Position numbers and translations under genes: made by a program
Shown here: positions 44,735-54,162 of the stretch, piece after piece
Layout of the letters: each line of letters starts with the position of its first letter
How positions within the stretch are numbered: position 1 is the stretch's first letter
From: Puniceicoccaceae bacterium 5H
GTDB taxonomy: Bacteria > Verrucomicrobiota > Verrucomicrobiia > Opitutales > Oceanipulchritudinaceae
Length of the DNA: 64,000 nucleotides
NCBI GenBank assembly: GCA_009772895.1
Contig: WOUP01000005.1
Location: 155,973 to 219,972 of the forward strand
Reading direction: 5' to 3'
Notes under the pieces: model-generated
Told to the model about the DNA's origin: nothing
What the model saw: the letters and a program-made list of their open reading frames with translations, nothing else
Database searches by the model: none

Positions 44735-46273
44735 ATGGATGAAGTGAGTATCAATGTACGCCCGCTGACCCTCGACGATTATGAAGACCTGAGGGAGGCG
44801 ATGGTCCTGGCGTACACCGGTGTGCTGGAGCCGGCCTGGACCAAGCGTGAGTATCAGCGCCTGCTCAAAGCCTTCCCCGAGGGGCAGATCGCCGTGACGG
44901 TGAACGAGAAGGTCGTGGGCGGCGCCCTCGCCATCGCGATCGACTACAAGCGCTTTGGCGACCGGCATACCTACGACCAGATCACCAACAACAACAAATT
45001 CGATACCCACGACGAAGAGGGCGATGTGCTCTACGGCCTCGACATCTTCGTGCACCCGGAATACCGCGGGCTACGCCTCGGCCGCCGCCTGTATGACGCC
45101 CGCAAGGAGCTGTGCGAGAGCCTGAACCTGCGCGCGATCGTCGCGGGCGGCCGCATCCCCCATTACAAGGACTACGCCGACGAGTTGACGCCGCGCCAAT
45201 ACATCGAGCGTGTGCGACTCAAGGAGATCTACGACCCGATCCTGACCTTCCAGTATTCCAACGGCTTCCACGTCAAGAAGATCCTGCGTAACTACCTGCC
45301 GGAAGACCAGTCGAGCAAGACCTACGCGACCCTCCTGCAGTGGGACAATATCTACTACGAGGAGAACGCCCTCCTCTTCGCCTCGCCCAAGACCGAAGTC
45401 CGGATCGGCGTCGTGCAGTGGGGCATGCGACCCGCCGCCACCCTGCAGAGCCTGCTCAACCAGGCCGAATATTTTATCGACACCGTCAGCGACTACGAGA
45501 GCGACTTCGTGATGTTCCCGGAGTTCTTCAACGCGCCGCTGATGAAGGAGTTCAACGAGCTCAACCAGGCCGAGGCGATGCGTGAACTCGCCCAATATAC
45601 CGAGCCGATCGCCGACAAGATGCGGGAGTTTGCCGTGAGCTACAACGTGAACATCATCGCGGGCTCCATGCCGTTCCTCGATCCGGACGACAACCACCTT
45701 TACAACGTCTCCTACTTCTGCCGGCGCGACGGCTCGTGGGACATGATCCGCAAGGTCCACATCACGCCCAACGAGCGCGACAGCTACGGCATGGTGGGCG
45801 GACACGAAGTGGTGGCGCTGGATAGCGACTGCGGCAAAATCGGCATCCTCATCTGCTACGACTCCGAGTTTCCTGAGCTGCCGCGCCTCTTGCGCGAGCA
45901 GGGCATGCAGCTGCTCTTTGTGCCCTACATGACGGACCTGCAGACCGGCTACCACCGCGTGCGCTACTGCGCCCACGCCCGGGCGATCGAAAACGAGATC
46001 TACGTCGCCATCGCAGGCAGCGTCGGCAATCTGCCCCGCGTCGACAACATGGACATCCAGTACTCGCAGTCCGCCGTCTTCAGCCCCTGCGACTTCAGTT
46101 TCCCCACCAGCGGCATCGTGGCCGAGGCCACCCCCAACACCGAGATGGTGCTGATCGCCGACGTGAATATGGACCTGCTGAAGGAACTGCACCAGAAGGG
46201 CTCCGTAACCAATATCAAGGACCGACGCACCGACCTCTATACGCTGCGCATGCGCGCCAGCCGCAACAAGTAA
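44735..46273 (+). CDS. GNAT acetyltransferase / carbon-nitrogen hydrolase fusion
   Basis: 512 residues in two enzymes. Residues about 5-215 are a GNAT acetyltransferase (INVRPLTLDDYEDLREAMVL; acetyl-CoA loop region YRGLRLGRRLYDARKEL). Residues about 225-505 are a nitrilase-superfamily hydrolase with the Glu-Lys-Cys triad at E263 (MFPEFFNAP), K340 (MIRKVHITPNERD) and C374 (GILICYDSEFPELPRL). The nitrilase half cleaves C-N bonds of amides or nitriles. The same fusion occurs widely in bacteria, without an assigned substrate. Gene neighbours give no hint. Confidence 0.93.
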   Translation: MDEVSINVRPLTLDDYEDLREAMVLAYTGVLEPAWTKREYQRLLKAFPEGQIAVTVNEKVVGGALAIAIDYKRFGDRHTYDQITNNNKFDTHDEEGDVLYGLDIFVHPEYRGLRLGRRLYDARKELCESLNLRAIVAGGRIPHYKDYADELTPRQYIERVRLKEIYDPILTFQYSNGFHVKKILRNYLPEDQSSKTYATLLQWDNIYYEENALLFASPKTEVRIGVVQWGMRPAATLQSLLNQAEYFIDTVSDYESDFVMFPEFFNAPLMKEFNELNQAEAMRELAQYTEPIADKMREFAVSYNVNIIAGSMPFLDPDDNHLYNVSYFCRRDGSWDMIRKVHITPNERDSYGMVGGHEVVALDSDCGKIGILICYDSEFPELPRLLREQGMQLLFVPYMTDLQTGYHRVRYCAHARAIENEIYVAIAGSVGNLPRVDNMDIQYSQSAVFSPCDFSFPTSGIVAEATPNTEMVLIADVNMDLLKELHQKGSVTNIKDRRTDLYTLRMRASRNK

Positions 46274-46301
46274 GCCCAAGATTGGATTTCTATTCGCAAT
46301 C

Positions 46302-46772
46302 TTATTCTTGGATATAAGCAAACACCAGAATCACAGTTTCAGAATGTGTGTTCGCAACCGTTTGGGCCGTGGCCCATAGGTTTACGGAATTGCCTGTCAC
46401 GGTACCAGATCCATAGCCTGTAGTAGAATAACCGGTAATTTCAGAGCTTCGTGAAACGAAAATAATACCGTCGCCTCCATTCGCCTTTGCCGTATCGACG
46501 ATTTCTCCTTCCAGATTCATGCCCGCTAACGTGGACATAACGCTATGATTATCATAATGGCTCTGATTGATCAGACCAACGATCTCGAATGGTCTTCTGG
46601 GAGTGCCCCCACTCCAGATTTCAAGACCATCTCGCTCCTCAAAGCCACCCCCGCTACCGACATAAGTCTGATCTCCTTGCCAGTTTAAAAATCGAGTCTG
46701 GGTATATGCAGCACAGCCAAGCAAGCAGATTAAGGACCCAAACGTTAGCAAACACAAAAAGCGACGTTTCAT
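46302..46772 (-). CDS. Putative lipoprotein, low GC
   Basis: 156 residues from the ATG at 46772, the start of a lipoprotein signal (MKRRFLCLLTFGSLICLLGC, lipid Cys20); a few more codons are open upstream. The mature part has GFEERDGLEIWSGGTPRRP, then VDTAKANGGDGIIFVSRSSE and a Gly/Ser/Thr-rich stretch. Its base composition is clearly more AT-rich than the flanking genes, which suggests recent acquisition. No family is named with confidence; it resembles small periplasmic lipoproteins that track stress or envelope changes. Confidence 0.75.
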   Translation of the reverse strand: MKRRFLCLLTFGSLICLLGCAAYTQTRFLNWQGDQTYVGSGGGFEERDGLEIWSGGTPRRPFEIVGLINQSHYDNHSVMSTLAGMNLEGEIVDTAKANGGDGIIFVSRSSEITGYSTTGYGSGTVTGNSVNLWATAQTVANTHSETVILVFAYIQE

Positions 46773-46901
46773 AGCACCTATATCGGTTGCCTCCAAAATC
46801 CATCTTTTGCAATGGAATAACTCCTAAAAACTGTGATCTTTTTATGTTTTCGTATATGTTGATGAAAGCTTTATCGTCTTTTTACCATCTGTAAGCTTCG
46901 C

Positions 46902-46935
46902 AAAAAAGCCCGAAGGGAGAGGATCCCGTCGGGCT
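46902..46935 (-). terminator. Terminator of the sigma factor gene
   Basis: On the minus strand AGCCCGACGGGATCC-loop-CCCTTCGGGCT runs into TTTTTT, about 30 bases past the sigma factor stop. Confidence 0.88.
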
Positions 46936-46962
46936 AAATTTACCTTCCTGTCTGCTACTAAA

Positions 46963-47979
46963 CTAGTTGACCATCTTGGGCTCGATGTTGCGGGAGTAGA
47001 ACTCCTGCAGCACTTCCATGCGCTGTTGCTCCTTGCGTTCTTCGACAATTTCGTCGCTGGAGCGCTGGCGTTCCTTGGCCATGAGGATCTTGCGCATACG
47101 GGTGAGCGCGATGTTTTGCAGCTGGCGGACCCGTTCGCGCGTGATGCCGAAAATTTCGCCGACCTCCTCGAGGGTCTTGGACTTTTCGCCGCCAAGCCCG
47201 AAGCGCAGGCGGATGATCTCGGCTTCACGCGGATCGATCTGGGCCAGCATCCGGTTCAATTCACCGACCAAAGTCTTGTTTTCGAGATCGTCGAGCGGAT
47301 TGATGCTGTTTTCATCACCGATCAACTCACCGAACTCCGTGCCGTCTTCATCGCCGACCGGGGCATCGAGGCTGGTCGGGCGGACGGATACGCTCTTGAG
47401 GTGCGCGACCTTGTTGACCGGCATCTCGAGCTCGTGGGCGATCTCCTCGTCAGACGGGGCGCGGCCCAAGGCCTCTTCGAGCTCCATCGTCACGCGGCGC
47501 ATGCGGGCGATCTTGTCAACGAGGTGAACGGGCAGGCGGATCGTCTTGGATTGATTGGCCAGTGCACGCTTGATGGATTGCTTGATCCACCAGGCTGCGT
47601 AGGTGGAGAGCTTGCCGCCCTTGTTGGGGTCGAAGCGTTCCACCGCCTTGACGAGGCCGATATTGCCCTCGCTGATCAAGTCGAGCAGCGGCAGGCCGAA
47701 ATTGGAATAGTCGTGGGCGATCTTCACGACCAGGCGCAGGTTGGCCTTGATCATCTTTTCCCTCGCCCGCGGGTCTCCCTGTTTGATCAGGGCCGCCAGT
47801 TCGACTTCTTCGGAGGGCTTGAGCAGAGGAGTCTTTCCGATCTCTTGTAGGTAAAGTTTGATGGCGCTCCGCTCGGAGGGTGGCAAATCACGCACGTCCT
47901 CCGCTTTGTCTTGGTTGGAGCGATTTTCCGCATCTTCGACCCGGAAACGATTGGGAGCCTTGAACTGAAGTGCTTGCAT
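46963..47979 (-). CDS. rpoD: RpoD-type RNA polymerase sigma factor (sigma-70 family), short form
   Basis: 338 residues. Regions 1.2-4.2 are complete: SAIKLYLQEIGKTPLLKPSE (1.2), the NLRLVVKIAHDYSNFGLPLL core with DLISEGNIGLVKAVERFDP (2.1-2.2), STYAAWWIKQSIKRALA (2.3-2.4), region 3, and GEIFGITRERVRQLQNIAL (4.2). Region 1.1 is absent, so the protein is much shorter than most primary sigma factors. After region 4.2 there is an extra tail of about 40 residues (ERQRSSDEIVEERKEQQRME). It may be the primary sigma or a group 2 paralogue; the window does not decide. It recruits RNA polymerase to -35/-10 promoters. Confidence 0.93.
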   Translation of the reverse strand: MQALQFKAPNRFRVEDAENRSNQDKAEDVRDLPPSERSAIKLYLQEIGKTPLLKPSEEVELAALIKQGDPRAREKMIKANLRLVVKIAHDYSNFGLPLLDLISEGNIGLVKAVERFDPNKGGKLSTYAAWWIKQSIKRALANQSKTIRLPVHLVDKIARMRRVTMELEEALGRAPSDEEIAHELEMPVNKVAHLKSVSVRPTSLDAPVGDEDGTEFGELIGDENSINPLDDLENKTLVGELNRMLAQIDPREAEIIRLRFGLGGEKSKTLEEVGEIFGITRERVRQLQNIALTRMRKILMAKERQRSSDEIVEERKEQQRMEVLQEFYSRNIEPKMVN

Positions 47980-48070
47980 GGCGAATAGGTGTTCGGGTGG
48001 GACCGATTAAAACGACAATACTCTTCTTACCACTTTTGATGCCGATTCTTACAAATACGCTCAAAAGTTT

Positions 48071-48083
48071 AGAACGATTCTAG
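48071..48083. promoter_or_regulatory. Short palindrome upstream of the sigma factor gene
   Basis: TAGAA-CGA-TTCTA, a perfect 5+3+5 palindrome about 90 bases upstream of the sigma factor start. It could be an operator; the binding factor is unknown. Confidence 0.3.
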
Positions 48084-48269
48084 ATTAAAATGGGTGTTTG
48101 TCTTGAGATCAAGCTGAACCGCTCGGTCTACCATGATTTCTGCGGGAGCGGTTCTACGGGCGGGTCAACGGTCCATATCACTGCACCAACGTGCGTCAGG
48201 CTGCGACCACCCGTCATCACCGCCAATCCGAGCCTGACGCCCGGAATCGCAGCGCTTGAAACATAATAA

Positions 48270-48299
48270 ACCTCCGACAGCACGTGACTTATCGGAGGT
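48270..48299 (-). terminator. Terminator of trpE
   Basis: On the minus strand ACCTCCGA-loop-TCGGAGGT, an 8-bp stem followed by TTTATTATG, about 30 bases after the trpE stop. Confidence 0.7.
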
Positions 48300-48327
48300 C
48301 TGGGAAAAGAAAATATTCCCGAAAAAT

Positions 48328-49833
48328 CTACTTTTCTCCCGAGACGAGATTTTCGGCCAGCGTCACCGCTTTCAACAGCCCACTGGCTTTATTGACGGTT
48401 TCAAAATATTCATTTTCCGGGACAGAGTCGGCGACAATGCCCGCGCCGGATTGCAAAATGAGGCGTTCACCCTGCTTCAAGGCCGTGCGAATTGCAATGC
48501 AACTATCGAGGTTGCCGTCGTAGCTGAAGTAGCAAACGGCACCCGCGTAGGGGCCACGTTGCTCTTTTTCCTGTTCCGCAATGATTTGCATCGCGCGCAC
48601 CTTCGGCGCACCGCTCACCGTACCGGCCGGAAACGTCGCCCGCATCAAGTCGTAGGCGTCCTTGCCTTTTGCAAGCTGCCCTTCCACGTGGCTGACGATG
48701 TGCATGACGTGCGAATAGCGTTCGATGGTCTGATATTCTGGCACATCCACTGTGCCATATTCGCACACTCTGCCCAAGTCGTTGCGTGCCAGATCGACCA
48801 GCATCAAGTGTTCGGCCAGCTCCTTCTCGTCACCGAGCAAATCGACTTCAAAGGCCTGATCGTCCTCTTGCGTTTTGCCACGGGGGCGCGTGCCCGCGAT
48901 CGGGCGCATCTCGGCCTTGCCGTCCGTCAGGCGCACGTGCACCTCGGGCGAGGCCCCGATGAGCTGAAAGTCGCCCGGGTCGTAGAGGAACATGTAGGGC
49001 GAGGGGTTGACCACGCGCAGCGCGCGGTAGAGGTCCAGCGCGGTGTGCGCGAACTCCCGCTCGAAGCGCTGGCTCAAGACCACCTGGATGATGTCGCCCG
49101 CGCGCACATACTCCTTGCCGCGCTCGACCATGGCCTCGAACTCCGCCTGCTGGAAGTTGCCCGGCGGCACGGTGATCTCACCGCCCCAAGCCACCGGCAC
49201 GGTGGGGATCGCCCGACCCTGCCCCAGCGTATGGGCGAGGTCGGTCAGGCTTTGGCAGGCCCGCTGGTAAGCGCCCTCCACGTCATTCTCTTCCACATGG
49301 GCGTTGACCAGCAGGCGCAGGGTCTGCCGGGCGCGGTCGAAAATGACGAGCGTATCGCAAATCACAAAGTGCGCGACTGGCAGCCCGTGCACATCGCGCT
49401 CGGCCAGCGGCACAGTCGGCTCCACCGCGTGGATGTATTCGTAGCCGAGCATGCCCACGGCGCCCCCGACAAAACGCGGCATGTCGGGCAGCTTGACCGG
49501 CTCATAGCGCTGCATCTCCCGTTGGATCACATCGAGCGGATCCTCCGGCGTGGGAAAGCGTTCCACCTCACCGTTGCGGTCGGTAATGGTCGTCTCACCG
49601 CCCAGACGCGCCTCGATGGTCCGGCGCGGCTGGGTGCCAATAAACGAGTAGCGGTTGAGGTTTGCACCGCCTTCGATCGACTCCAGCAGAAATGCCGCGC
49701 CGCCTGCCGCCTGCAACTTGCTGTAGACGGACACCGGGGTCTCGAAGTCGGCCATCAAGTCCGTATAGACGGGGATGAGGTTACCGCGCTTCGCCAGCGC
49801 CTGGAACTCATCGAACGAAGGAGCAATGTGCAT
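48328..49833 (-). CDS. trpE: Anthranilate synthase component I
   Basis: 501 residues from the ATG at 49833 (MHIAPSFDEFQALAKRGNLI); the frame further upstream is unlikely coding. Chorismate-binding signature: LLESIEGGANLNRYSFIGT for the feedback site, PSPYMFLYDPGDFQLIGASP, IAGTRPRGKTQEDDQ, DLARNDLGRV, HIVSHVEGQL and FPAGTVSGAPKVRAM. It makes anthranilate from chorismate and ammonia. trpG and other trp genes are not adjacent; the gene is solitary with its own terminator. Confidence 0.95.
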   Translation of the reverse strand: MHIAPSFDEFQALAKRGNLIPVYTDLMADFETPVSVYSKLQAAGGAAFLLESIEGGANLNRYSFIGTQPRRTIEARLGGETTITDRNGEVERFPTPEDPLDVIQREMQRYEPVKLPDMPRFVGGAVGMLGYEYIHAVEPTVPLAERDVHGLPVAHFVICDTLVIFDRARQTLRLLVNAHVEENDVEGAYQRACQSLTDLAHTLGQGRAIPTVPVAWGGEITVPPGNFQQAEFEAMVERGKEYVRAGDIIQVVLSQRFEREFAHTALDLYRALRVVNPSPYMFLYDPGDFQLIGASPEVHVRLTDGKAEMRPIAGTRPRGKTQEDDQAFEVDLLGDEKELAEHLMLVDLARNDLGRVCEYGTVDVPEYQTIERYSHVMHIVSHVEGQLAKGKDAYDLMRATFPAGTVSGAPKVRAMQIIAEQEKEQRGPYAGAVCYFSYDGNLDSCIAIRTALKQGERLILQSGAGIVADSVPENEYFETVNKASGLLKAVTLAENLVSGEK

Positions 49834-49910
49834 ACGACCTAGCTTTGGCGAGGAGGGGGGCATTTGGCAAGAACGGGAAGCCTCTCTCTTGCCGGCCGGG
49901 CCTGCATGCC

Positions 49911-50714
49911 TCACGCCCGGAAGAAATCCAGCGCCTCGGCTACAATCACCTCGGGCGCATCCTCCTGCATCAAGTGCCCTGCATAGGGCACCTGCCGGAA
50001 CTGGCAATACGGCAAGATGCGGGAGAGCTGCTGCCCCTTCTCCGGCGGGATCCACTCGTCCTCATCGCCCCACAACAGGCGCACCGGACAGTCCACGCCC
50101 GCCAGCCCTTCGCGGATTTCGTCCGTGTAGCGCTGGTCCATCACGGCGATCTGGCGATAAAACCCCTGCTGGTTACGCTCGCCGAGCCACGGGCGCAGAT
50201 AGCCCTCCCAATCGTCCTCGGCGATCTGACCGGAGAGGGAGCTGGCGATGTAGGCCTGGAGCAGCGCCTTGTGCATGTAGGCCGGCATGCCCGCAAACGC
50301 CGCCTCGTGCTGGCGCACGTGCTGGACGAAGGGCGAGCCCCAGGGGCTGAGCGCCACCGGATCGATCAACATCAGCTGACGGTAGCGCAGACCGGAAACC
50401 ACCCACCCGCGCAGGGCTGTGCAGCCGCCGAAATCGTGCGCGAGCACACGCGGACGCTCCAGTTGCCAGTGTGCCAATAACTCCGTCAGGATCTCGTTTT
50501 GCTTGTCGAGGGTCGGGGCGAGGTCGCTCCCCTTGTCCGAACGCCCGTAGCCGAACAGGTCCCATTGATACACGGTAAAGTGCCGCGCCAGGACCGGCGC
50601 GATCCGCCGCCAGACAAAGGACGAGAAAGGGGTGCCGTGGATCAGCACCAGCGGGTCGCCAGCACCGGACACGTGCCACGCGATCTTACCATAGCGACTC
50701 TCGAAGGTCTCCAT
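49911..50714 (-). CDS. Alpha/beta hydrolase, haloalkane-dehalogenase-like
   Basis: 267 residues from the ATG at 50714 (METFESRYGKIAWHVSG). The fold shows LVLIHGTPFSSFVWR (oxyanion region), the nucleophile elbow VLAHDFGGCTALRG with Asp in place of Ser, acid residue near LLWGDEDEWIP and the catalytic His in YAGHLMQED. An Asp nucleophile is typical of haloalkane dehalogenases and epoxide hydrolases. Substrate unknown. It is 57 bases downstream of glmS on the same strand. Confidence 0.88.
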   Translation of the reverse strand: METFESRYGKIAWHVSGAGDPLVLIHGTPFSSFVWRRIAPVLARHFTVYQWDLFGYGRSDKGSDLAPTLDKQNEILTELLAHWQLERPRVLAHDFGGCTALRGWVVSGLRYRQLMLIDPVALSPWGSPFVQHVRQHEAAFAGMPAYMHKALLQAYIASSLSGQIAEDDWEGYLRPWLGERNQQGFYRQIAVMDQRYTDEIREGLAGVDCPVRLLWGDEDEWIPPEKGQQLSRILPYCQFRQVPYAGHLMQEDAPEVIVAEALDFFRA

Positions 50715-50771
50715 GAGAGCATCAAAATCCGGTCCTGCGGGATCATCAACCCCCAACGGTGCAATCGCGCC

Positions 50772-52631
50772 CTACTCCACCGTCACGCTCTTGGCGAGAT
50801 TGCGCGGCTTGTCGACCGGCAACCCGCGGGCGAGGGCCACGTAGTAGGCGAAGAGTTGCACCGGCACGGTGAAGAGCACGGGGTCGAGCACCTCATGCCC
50901 GCCATCGGGCAGGCGGATGATGTCTTCCGCCGCGTCGTTGGCCACCTCGCTCTCGGGTGCGTTGGTGATGAGGATGACCGGCCCCTTGCGCGCGCGCACT
51001 TCCTGCACGTTGCTCAGCATCTTGGGCAGGCTCTCGCCGCGCGGGACGAGGAAAATGCTGGGGCAGCGCTCATTGATCAGGGCGATGGGCCCGTGCTTCA
51101 TCTCCGCCGCCTGATAGCCTTCCGCGTGGATGTAGGTGATCTCCTTGAGCTTGAGGGCACCCTCGAGCGCGATCGGATACATGTCCTGCCGACCGAGGAA
51201 GATCATGTCCTCGAAATGCGCGTATTTGGCCGCGAGCTTCTGGATGTGCTCGGCGAGATTGAGCACCTGGGTCACATGGCCCGGCAGGTGGCGCAATGCC
51301 TGGGAAATCGCCCGGCCTTCGGCGTAGCTCAGGTCGCGCATGCGCCCAAGGAACAGGGCCACCATGGCACACAGCACGAGCTGCGAGGTAAAGGATTTGG
51401 TCGCGGCCACGCTGATCTCCGGGCCGCAGTGCTGGTAGATGCCGCCATCGTTCTCGCGGGCGATGGTCGAACCCACGGTATTGGTGATGGCCAGGGTGCG
51501 GTAGCCTTTGCGCATCGCCTCGCGCATCGCCTCCAGGCTGTCCAGCGTCTCACCGCTCTGGCTGATGACGAAGACCAGCGTATTCTTGTCCAGCGGCGCG
51601 TTGCGGTAGCGAAACTCGGAGGAATACTCGACCTCCACCGGGATGCGCGCGTAGCGCTCGACGAAGTACTCGGCCACCATGCAGGCGAGATAGGCCGTGC
51701 CCTGCCCGAGGAACACCACGCGGTCGATCTGGCGCAGCTCGCGCGGCTCGACGTTGAGGCCTCCGAACTTGGCGGTGGAACAGTCGTCGGAGAAGCGGCC
51801 GCGCATGGCGTTTTCCAGCGCCTTGGGCTGCTCGAAGATCTCCTTCTCCATGTAATGGGCGAAGGCGCCGAGATCGGCCTCCTCGATGTTCCATTCCACC
51901 TGGCGCTCCACCGGAGCGACGCTCTCGTCGTAGACCGTGGTGATGGAGTAGTCCTGCGGAGACAACGTCACCACCTGGCCGTCGTCGAGGTAGACGACGC
52001 GGCGGGTGTAGTTGAGGAACGCGGCCACGTCGCTGGCGATCATGTTCTCGCCCTGGCCGATGCCGACACACAGCGGCGAGCCCTTGCGCGCGCCCACGAT
52101 CTCGCCCGGCCGGTCGATACAGACGACGGCCAGCCCGTAAGTGCCGTCGACGTGCAACAGGCTCTTGCGCACGCTCTCGGTAAAGCGGTTCTTGCCGGGC
52201 TGCTCGGGCTCCTTGGCAAAGTGATAGGCGATGAGGTTGGCCAGCGCCTCGGAGTCTGTCTCACTGACAAAGGAGTAGCCCTGCCCCTCGAGAAAGCGCC
52301 GGATCGCCTGGTAGTTCTCGATCACACCGTTGTGCACGATGGCAAACTTGCCGTCGCTGCTGCAATGAGGGTGCGCATTGCGATCGGTCACCTCCCCGTG
52401 CGTCGCCCAGCGCGTATGGCTGATGCCGGTATGCGCGGCATTCTCGTGCTGGCGCATGAGCGCGCCCACCCGGTCGGGTGAGCCCGTCTTCTTCAACACA
52501 AGCAAGTCCTCCGCGCCATCGAGCAGTGCCACCCCGGCACTGTCGTAGCCGCGGTACTCGAGCCGCTTGAGGCCTTCAAGCAGGATAGGGCCCGCTTGCT
52601 GGTGCCCCACGTAGCCGACAATTCCGCACAT
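50772..52631 (-). CDS. glmS: Glutamine-fructose-6-phosphate aminotransferase
   Basis: 619 residues. The mature N-terminus MCGIVGYVGHQQAG provides the catalytic Cys of the glutaminase domain, with RGYDSAGVALL and HTRWATHGEVTDRNAHPH. Two SIS isomerase domains follow (VFLGQGTAYLACMVAEYF; SQSGETLDSLEAM; EVSATKSF-type stretch; KSVTVE at the C-terminus). It makes glucosamine-6-phosphate for peptidoglycan and lipid A, fitting the lipid A genes at the other end of the window. I looked for a glmS ribozyme upstream and saw none. Confidence 0.96.
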   Translation of the reverse strand: MCGIVGYVGHQQAGPILLEGLKRLEYRGYDSAGVALLDGAEDLLVLKKTGSPDRVGALMRQHENAAHTGISHTRWATHGEVTDRNAHPHCSSDGKFAIVHNGVIENYQAIRRFLEGQGYSFVSETDSEALANLIAYHFAKEPEQPGKNRFTESVRKSLLHVDGTYGLAVVCIDRPGEIVGARKGSPLCVGIGQGENMIASDVAAFLNYTRRVVYLDDGQVVTLSPQDYSITTVYDESVAPVERQVEWNIEEADLGAFAHYMEKEIFEQPKALENAMRGRFSDDCSTAKFGGLNVEPRELRQIDRVVFLGQGTAYLACMVAEYFVERYARIPVEVEYSSEFRYRNAPLDKNTLVFVISQSGETLDSLEAMREAMRKGYRTLAITNTVGSTIARENDGGIYQHCGPEISVAATKSFTSQLVLCAMVALFLGRMRDLSYAEGRAISQALRHLPGHVTQVLNLAEHIQKLAAKYAHFEDMIFLGRQDMYPIALEGALKLKEITYIHAEGYQAAEMKHGPIALINERCPSIFLVPRGESLPKMLSNVQEVRARKGPVILITNAPESEVANDAAEDIIRLPDGGHEVLDPVLFTVPVQLFAYYVALARGLPVDKPRNLAKSVTVE

Positions 52632-52736
52632 ATTAGGTTTGCATCCAACGGGAGCACTCGATTTTGATCAAGCCTGATCGCCTCGACGATCCTCTAACGA
52701 CCCTATTAGTTTGAGCCAACCCCTCCTTACGCCCTC

Positions 52737-54035
52737 ATGCGTCAGAATTCATCGATGAAAACCCGCGTGATCTGCGTCGTCATGGGTGGCGGTCGCGGCA
52801 CCCGGCTACACCCGCTCACGGCGGAACGTTGCAAACCGGCTGTGCCTCTGGCGGGCAAATACCGCCTGGTGGATATCCCCATCAGCAATTGCCTGAACTC
52901 GGGACTGAACAACATTTTCGTGCTCACCCAGTTCAACACCGCCTCCCTGCACCGTCACATCCAGGACAGCTACAAGTTCGACCCCTTTGGCGGCGGCTTT
53001 GTAGACATCCTGGCAGCCGAACAGACCATCCGCGGCGACAACTGGTATCAGGGTACGGCCGACGCCGTGCGCCAGAACCTGCACCACTTTAACATGACCG
53101 ACGACGATCTGGTACTGATCCTTTCCGGGGATCAGCTTTACCAGATGGACTTCCACGAGCTGATCATGCAGCACCAGGAGTCGGGCGCGGACATCACCAT
53201 CGCGGCCAAGGCCATGCGGACGCACGAAGTCCACGGCCTCGGCCTGATGCGTGTGCGCGACGACCTGATGATCGAGGAATTCGTCGAAAAGCCGACCGAC
53301 CCCCAGGTGATCGACAGCCTCGCCGTAAGTGAGGCCATCGCCGCCAATCTGGAGTCCCAGGGCGACGAGAAGTTCGTGCTCGCGAGCATGGGCATCTACT
53401 GCTTCAAGGGCCGTGTCTTGCGCCAGGCGCTGGACAACCACCTGACGGATTTCGGCAAGGAAATCATCCCCCACCTGCTCGAAGAGTTGAAGCTGCGCAG
53501 CTACGTCTTCCAAGGCTACTGGGAGGACATCGGCACAGTGAAGTCCTTTTACGAGGCCAACCTGGCGCTGACCGACGTCGTGCCGCCCTTCAATTTCTTC
53601 GATCAGGAGCATCCCGTCTACACCCACGCCCGCTATCTGCCGGCGTCCAAGATCAACGGTGCGACCTTCGAGCGCTCGATCATGGCGGGCGGCTCCATCC
53701 TCGATCAGGCGACGATCAAGCGCTGCGTCGTCGGCGTGCGCTCCGTCGTGCGCGAAGGCAGCTACCTCGAGAATGTCGTGATGATGGGCGCGGACTTTTT
53801 CGAGACCGACGAGGAGAAGCGCAACCTCGAAGGCACCGACCGCCCCAAGATGGGCGTGGGCAAGAACTGCCACATCACCACCGCGATCATCGACAAGAAT
53901 GCCCGCATCGGCGACAACGTGCGCATGAGCCCCGAGGGCAAGCCCGACCTCTTCAAGCAGGGCGACGTGATGGTGCGCGACGGCGTGCTGATCGTGCCCA
54001 AGGGCGGCGTCGTGCCCAGCAATACCGTGATTTAG
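52737..54035 (+). CDS. glgC: Glucose-1-phosphate adenylyltransferase
   Basis: 432 residues; an internal ATG at 52755 (MKTRVICVVMGGGRGTRLHP) is an equally possible start. Nucleotide-binding GGGRGTRLHPLTAERCKPAV, the substrate segment QGTADAVRQNLHHF, LSGDQLYQMDF and EFVEKPTDP, then the left-handed beta-helix C-terminus. The EQTIRGDNWYQGTADAV stretch is close to cyanobacterial/plant-type ADP-glucose pyrophosphorylases. It makes ADP-glucose for glycogen. Other glg genes are not in the window. Ends in its own terminator. Confidence 0.95.
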   Translation: MRQNSSMKTRVICVVMGGGRGTRLHPLTAERCKPAVPLAGKYRLVDIPISNCLNSGLNNIFVLTQFNTASLHRHIQDSYKFDPFGGGFVDILAAEQTIRGDNWYQGTADAVRQNLHHFNMTDDDLVLILSGDQLYQMDFHELIMQHQESGADITIAAKAMRTHEVHGLGLMRVRDDLMIEEFVEKPTDPQVIDSLAVSEAIAANLESQGDEKFVLASMGIYCFKGRVLRQALDNHLTDFGKEIIPHLLEELKLRSYVFQGYWEDIGTVKSFYEANLALTDVVPPFNFFDQEHPVYTHARYLPASKINGATFERSIMAGGSILDQATIKRCVVGVRSVVREGSYLENVVMMGADFFETDEEKRNLEGTDRPKMGVGKNCHITTAIIDKNARIGDNVRMSPEGKPDLFKQGDVMVRDGVLIVPKGGVVPSNTVI

Positions 54036-54075
54036 GTTACCCGATCTTTATCTGCTGTCCCCAACTGTCCCTCTT

Positions 54076-54103
54076 GCCCCGACCAGCCGTCGGGGCTTTT
54101 TTT
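54076..54103 (+). terminator. Terminator of glgC
   Basis: GCCCCGAC-CAGCC-GTCGGGGC is an 8-bp stem followed by seven T, about 40 bases after the glgC stop. Confidence 0.92.
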
Positions 54104-54162
54104 GCGCTGAGGTGACAATTCCATTTGCCCTTACGCTCCTCGGTCCTTAGCCCTTAGCGCCC

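Larger units (their letters stand above)
47980..48327. other. Intergenic region between sigma factor and trpE
   Basis: 348 bases without a gene. It should hold the promoter of the sigma factor gene (minus strand). It contains a short palindrome TAGAACGATTCTA at 48071-48083 upstream of that gene, an inverted repeat GCGTCAGGCT / AGCCTGACGC near 48192-48242, and the trpE terminator at 48270-48299. Confidence 0.55.

Noticed and set aside
48256..49842. 528-codon open frame opposite trpE
   Set aside because: Shadow of a well-supported enzyme; no family motif, no start context.
50499..52481. 660-codon open frame opposite glmS
   Set aside because: Shadow; glmS has all catalytic motifs.
52632..52736. 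glmS ribozyme or riboswitch upstream of glmS
   Set aside because: The gap between glmS and glgC is short and I see no ribozyme core sequence.
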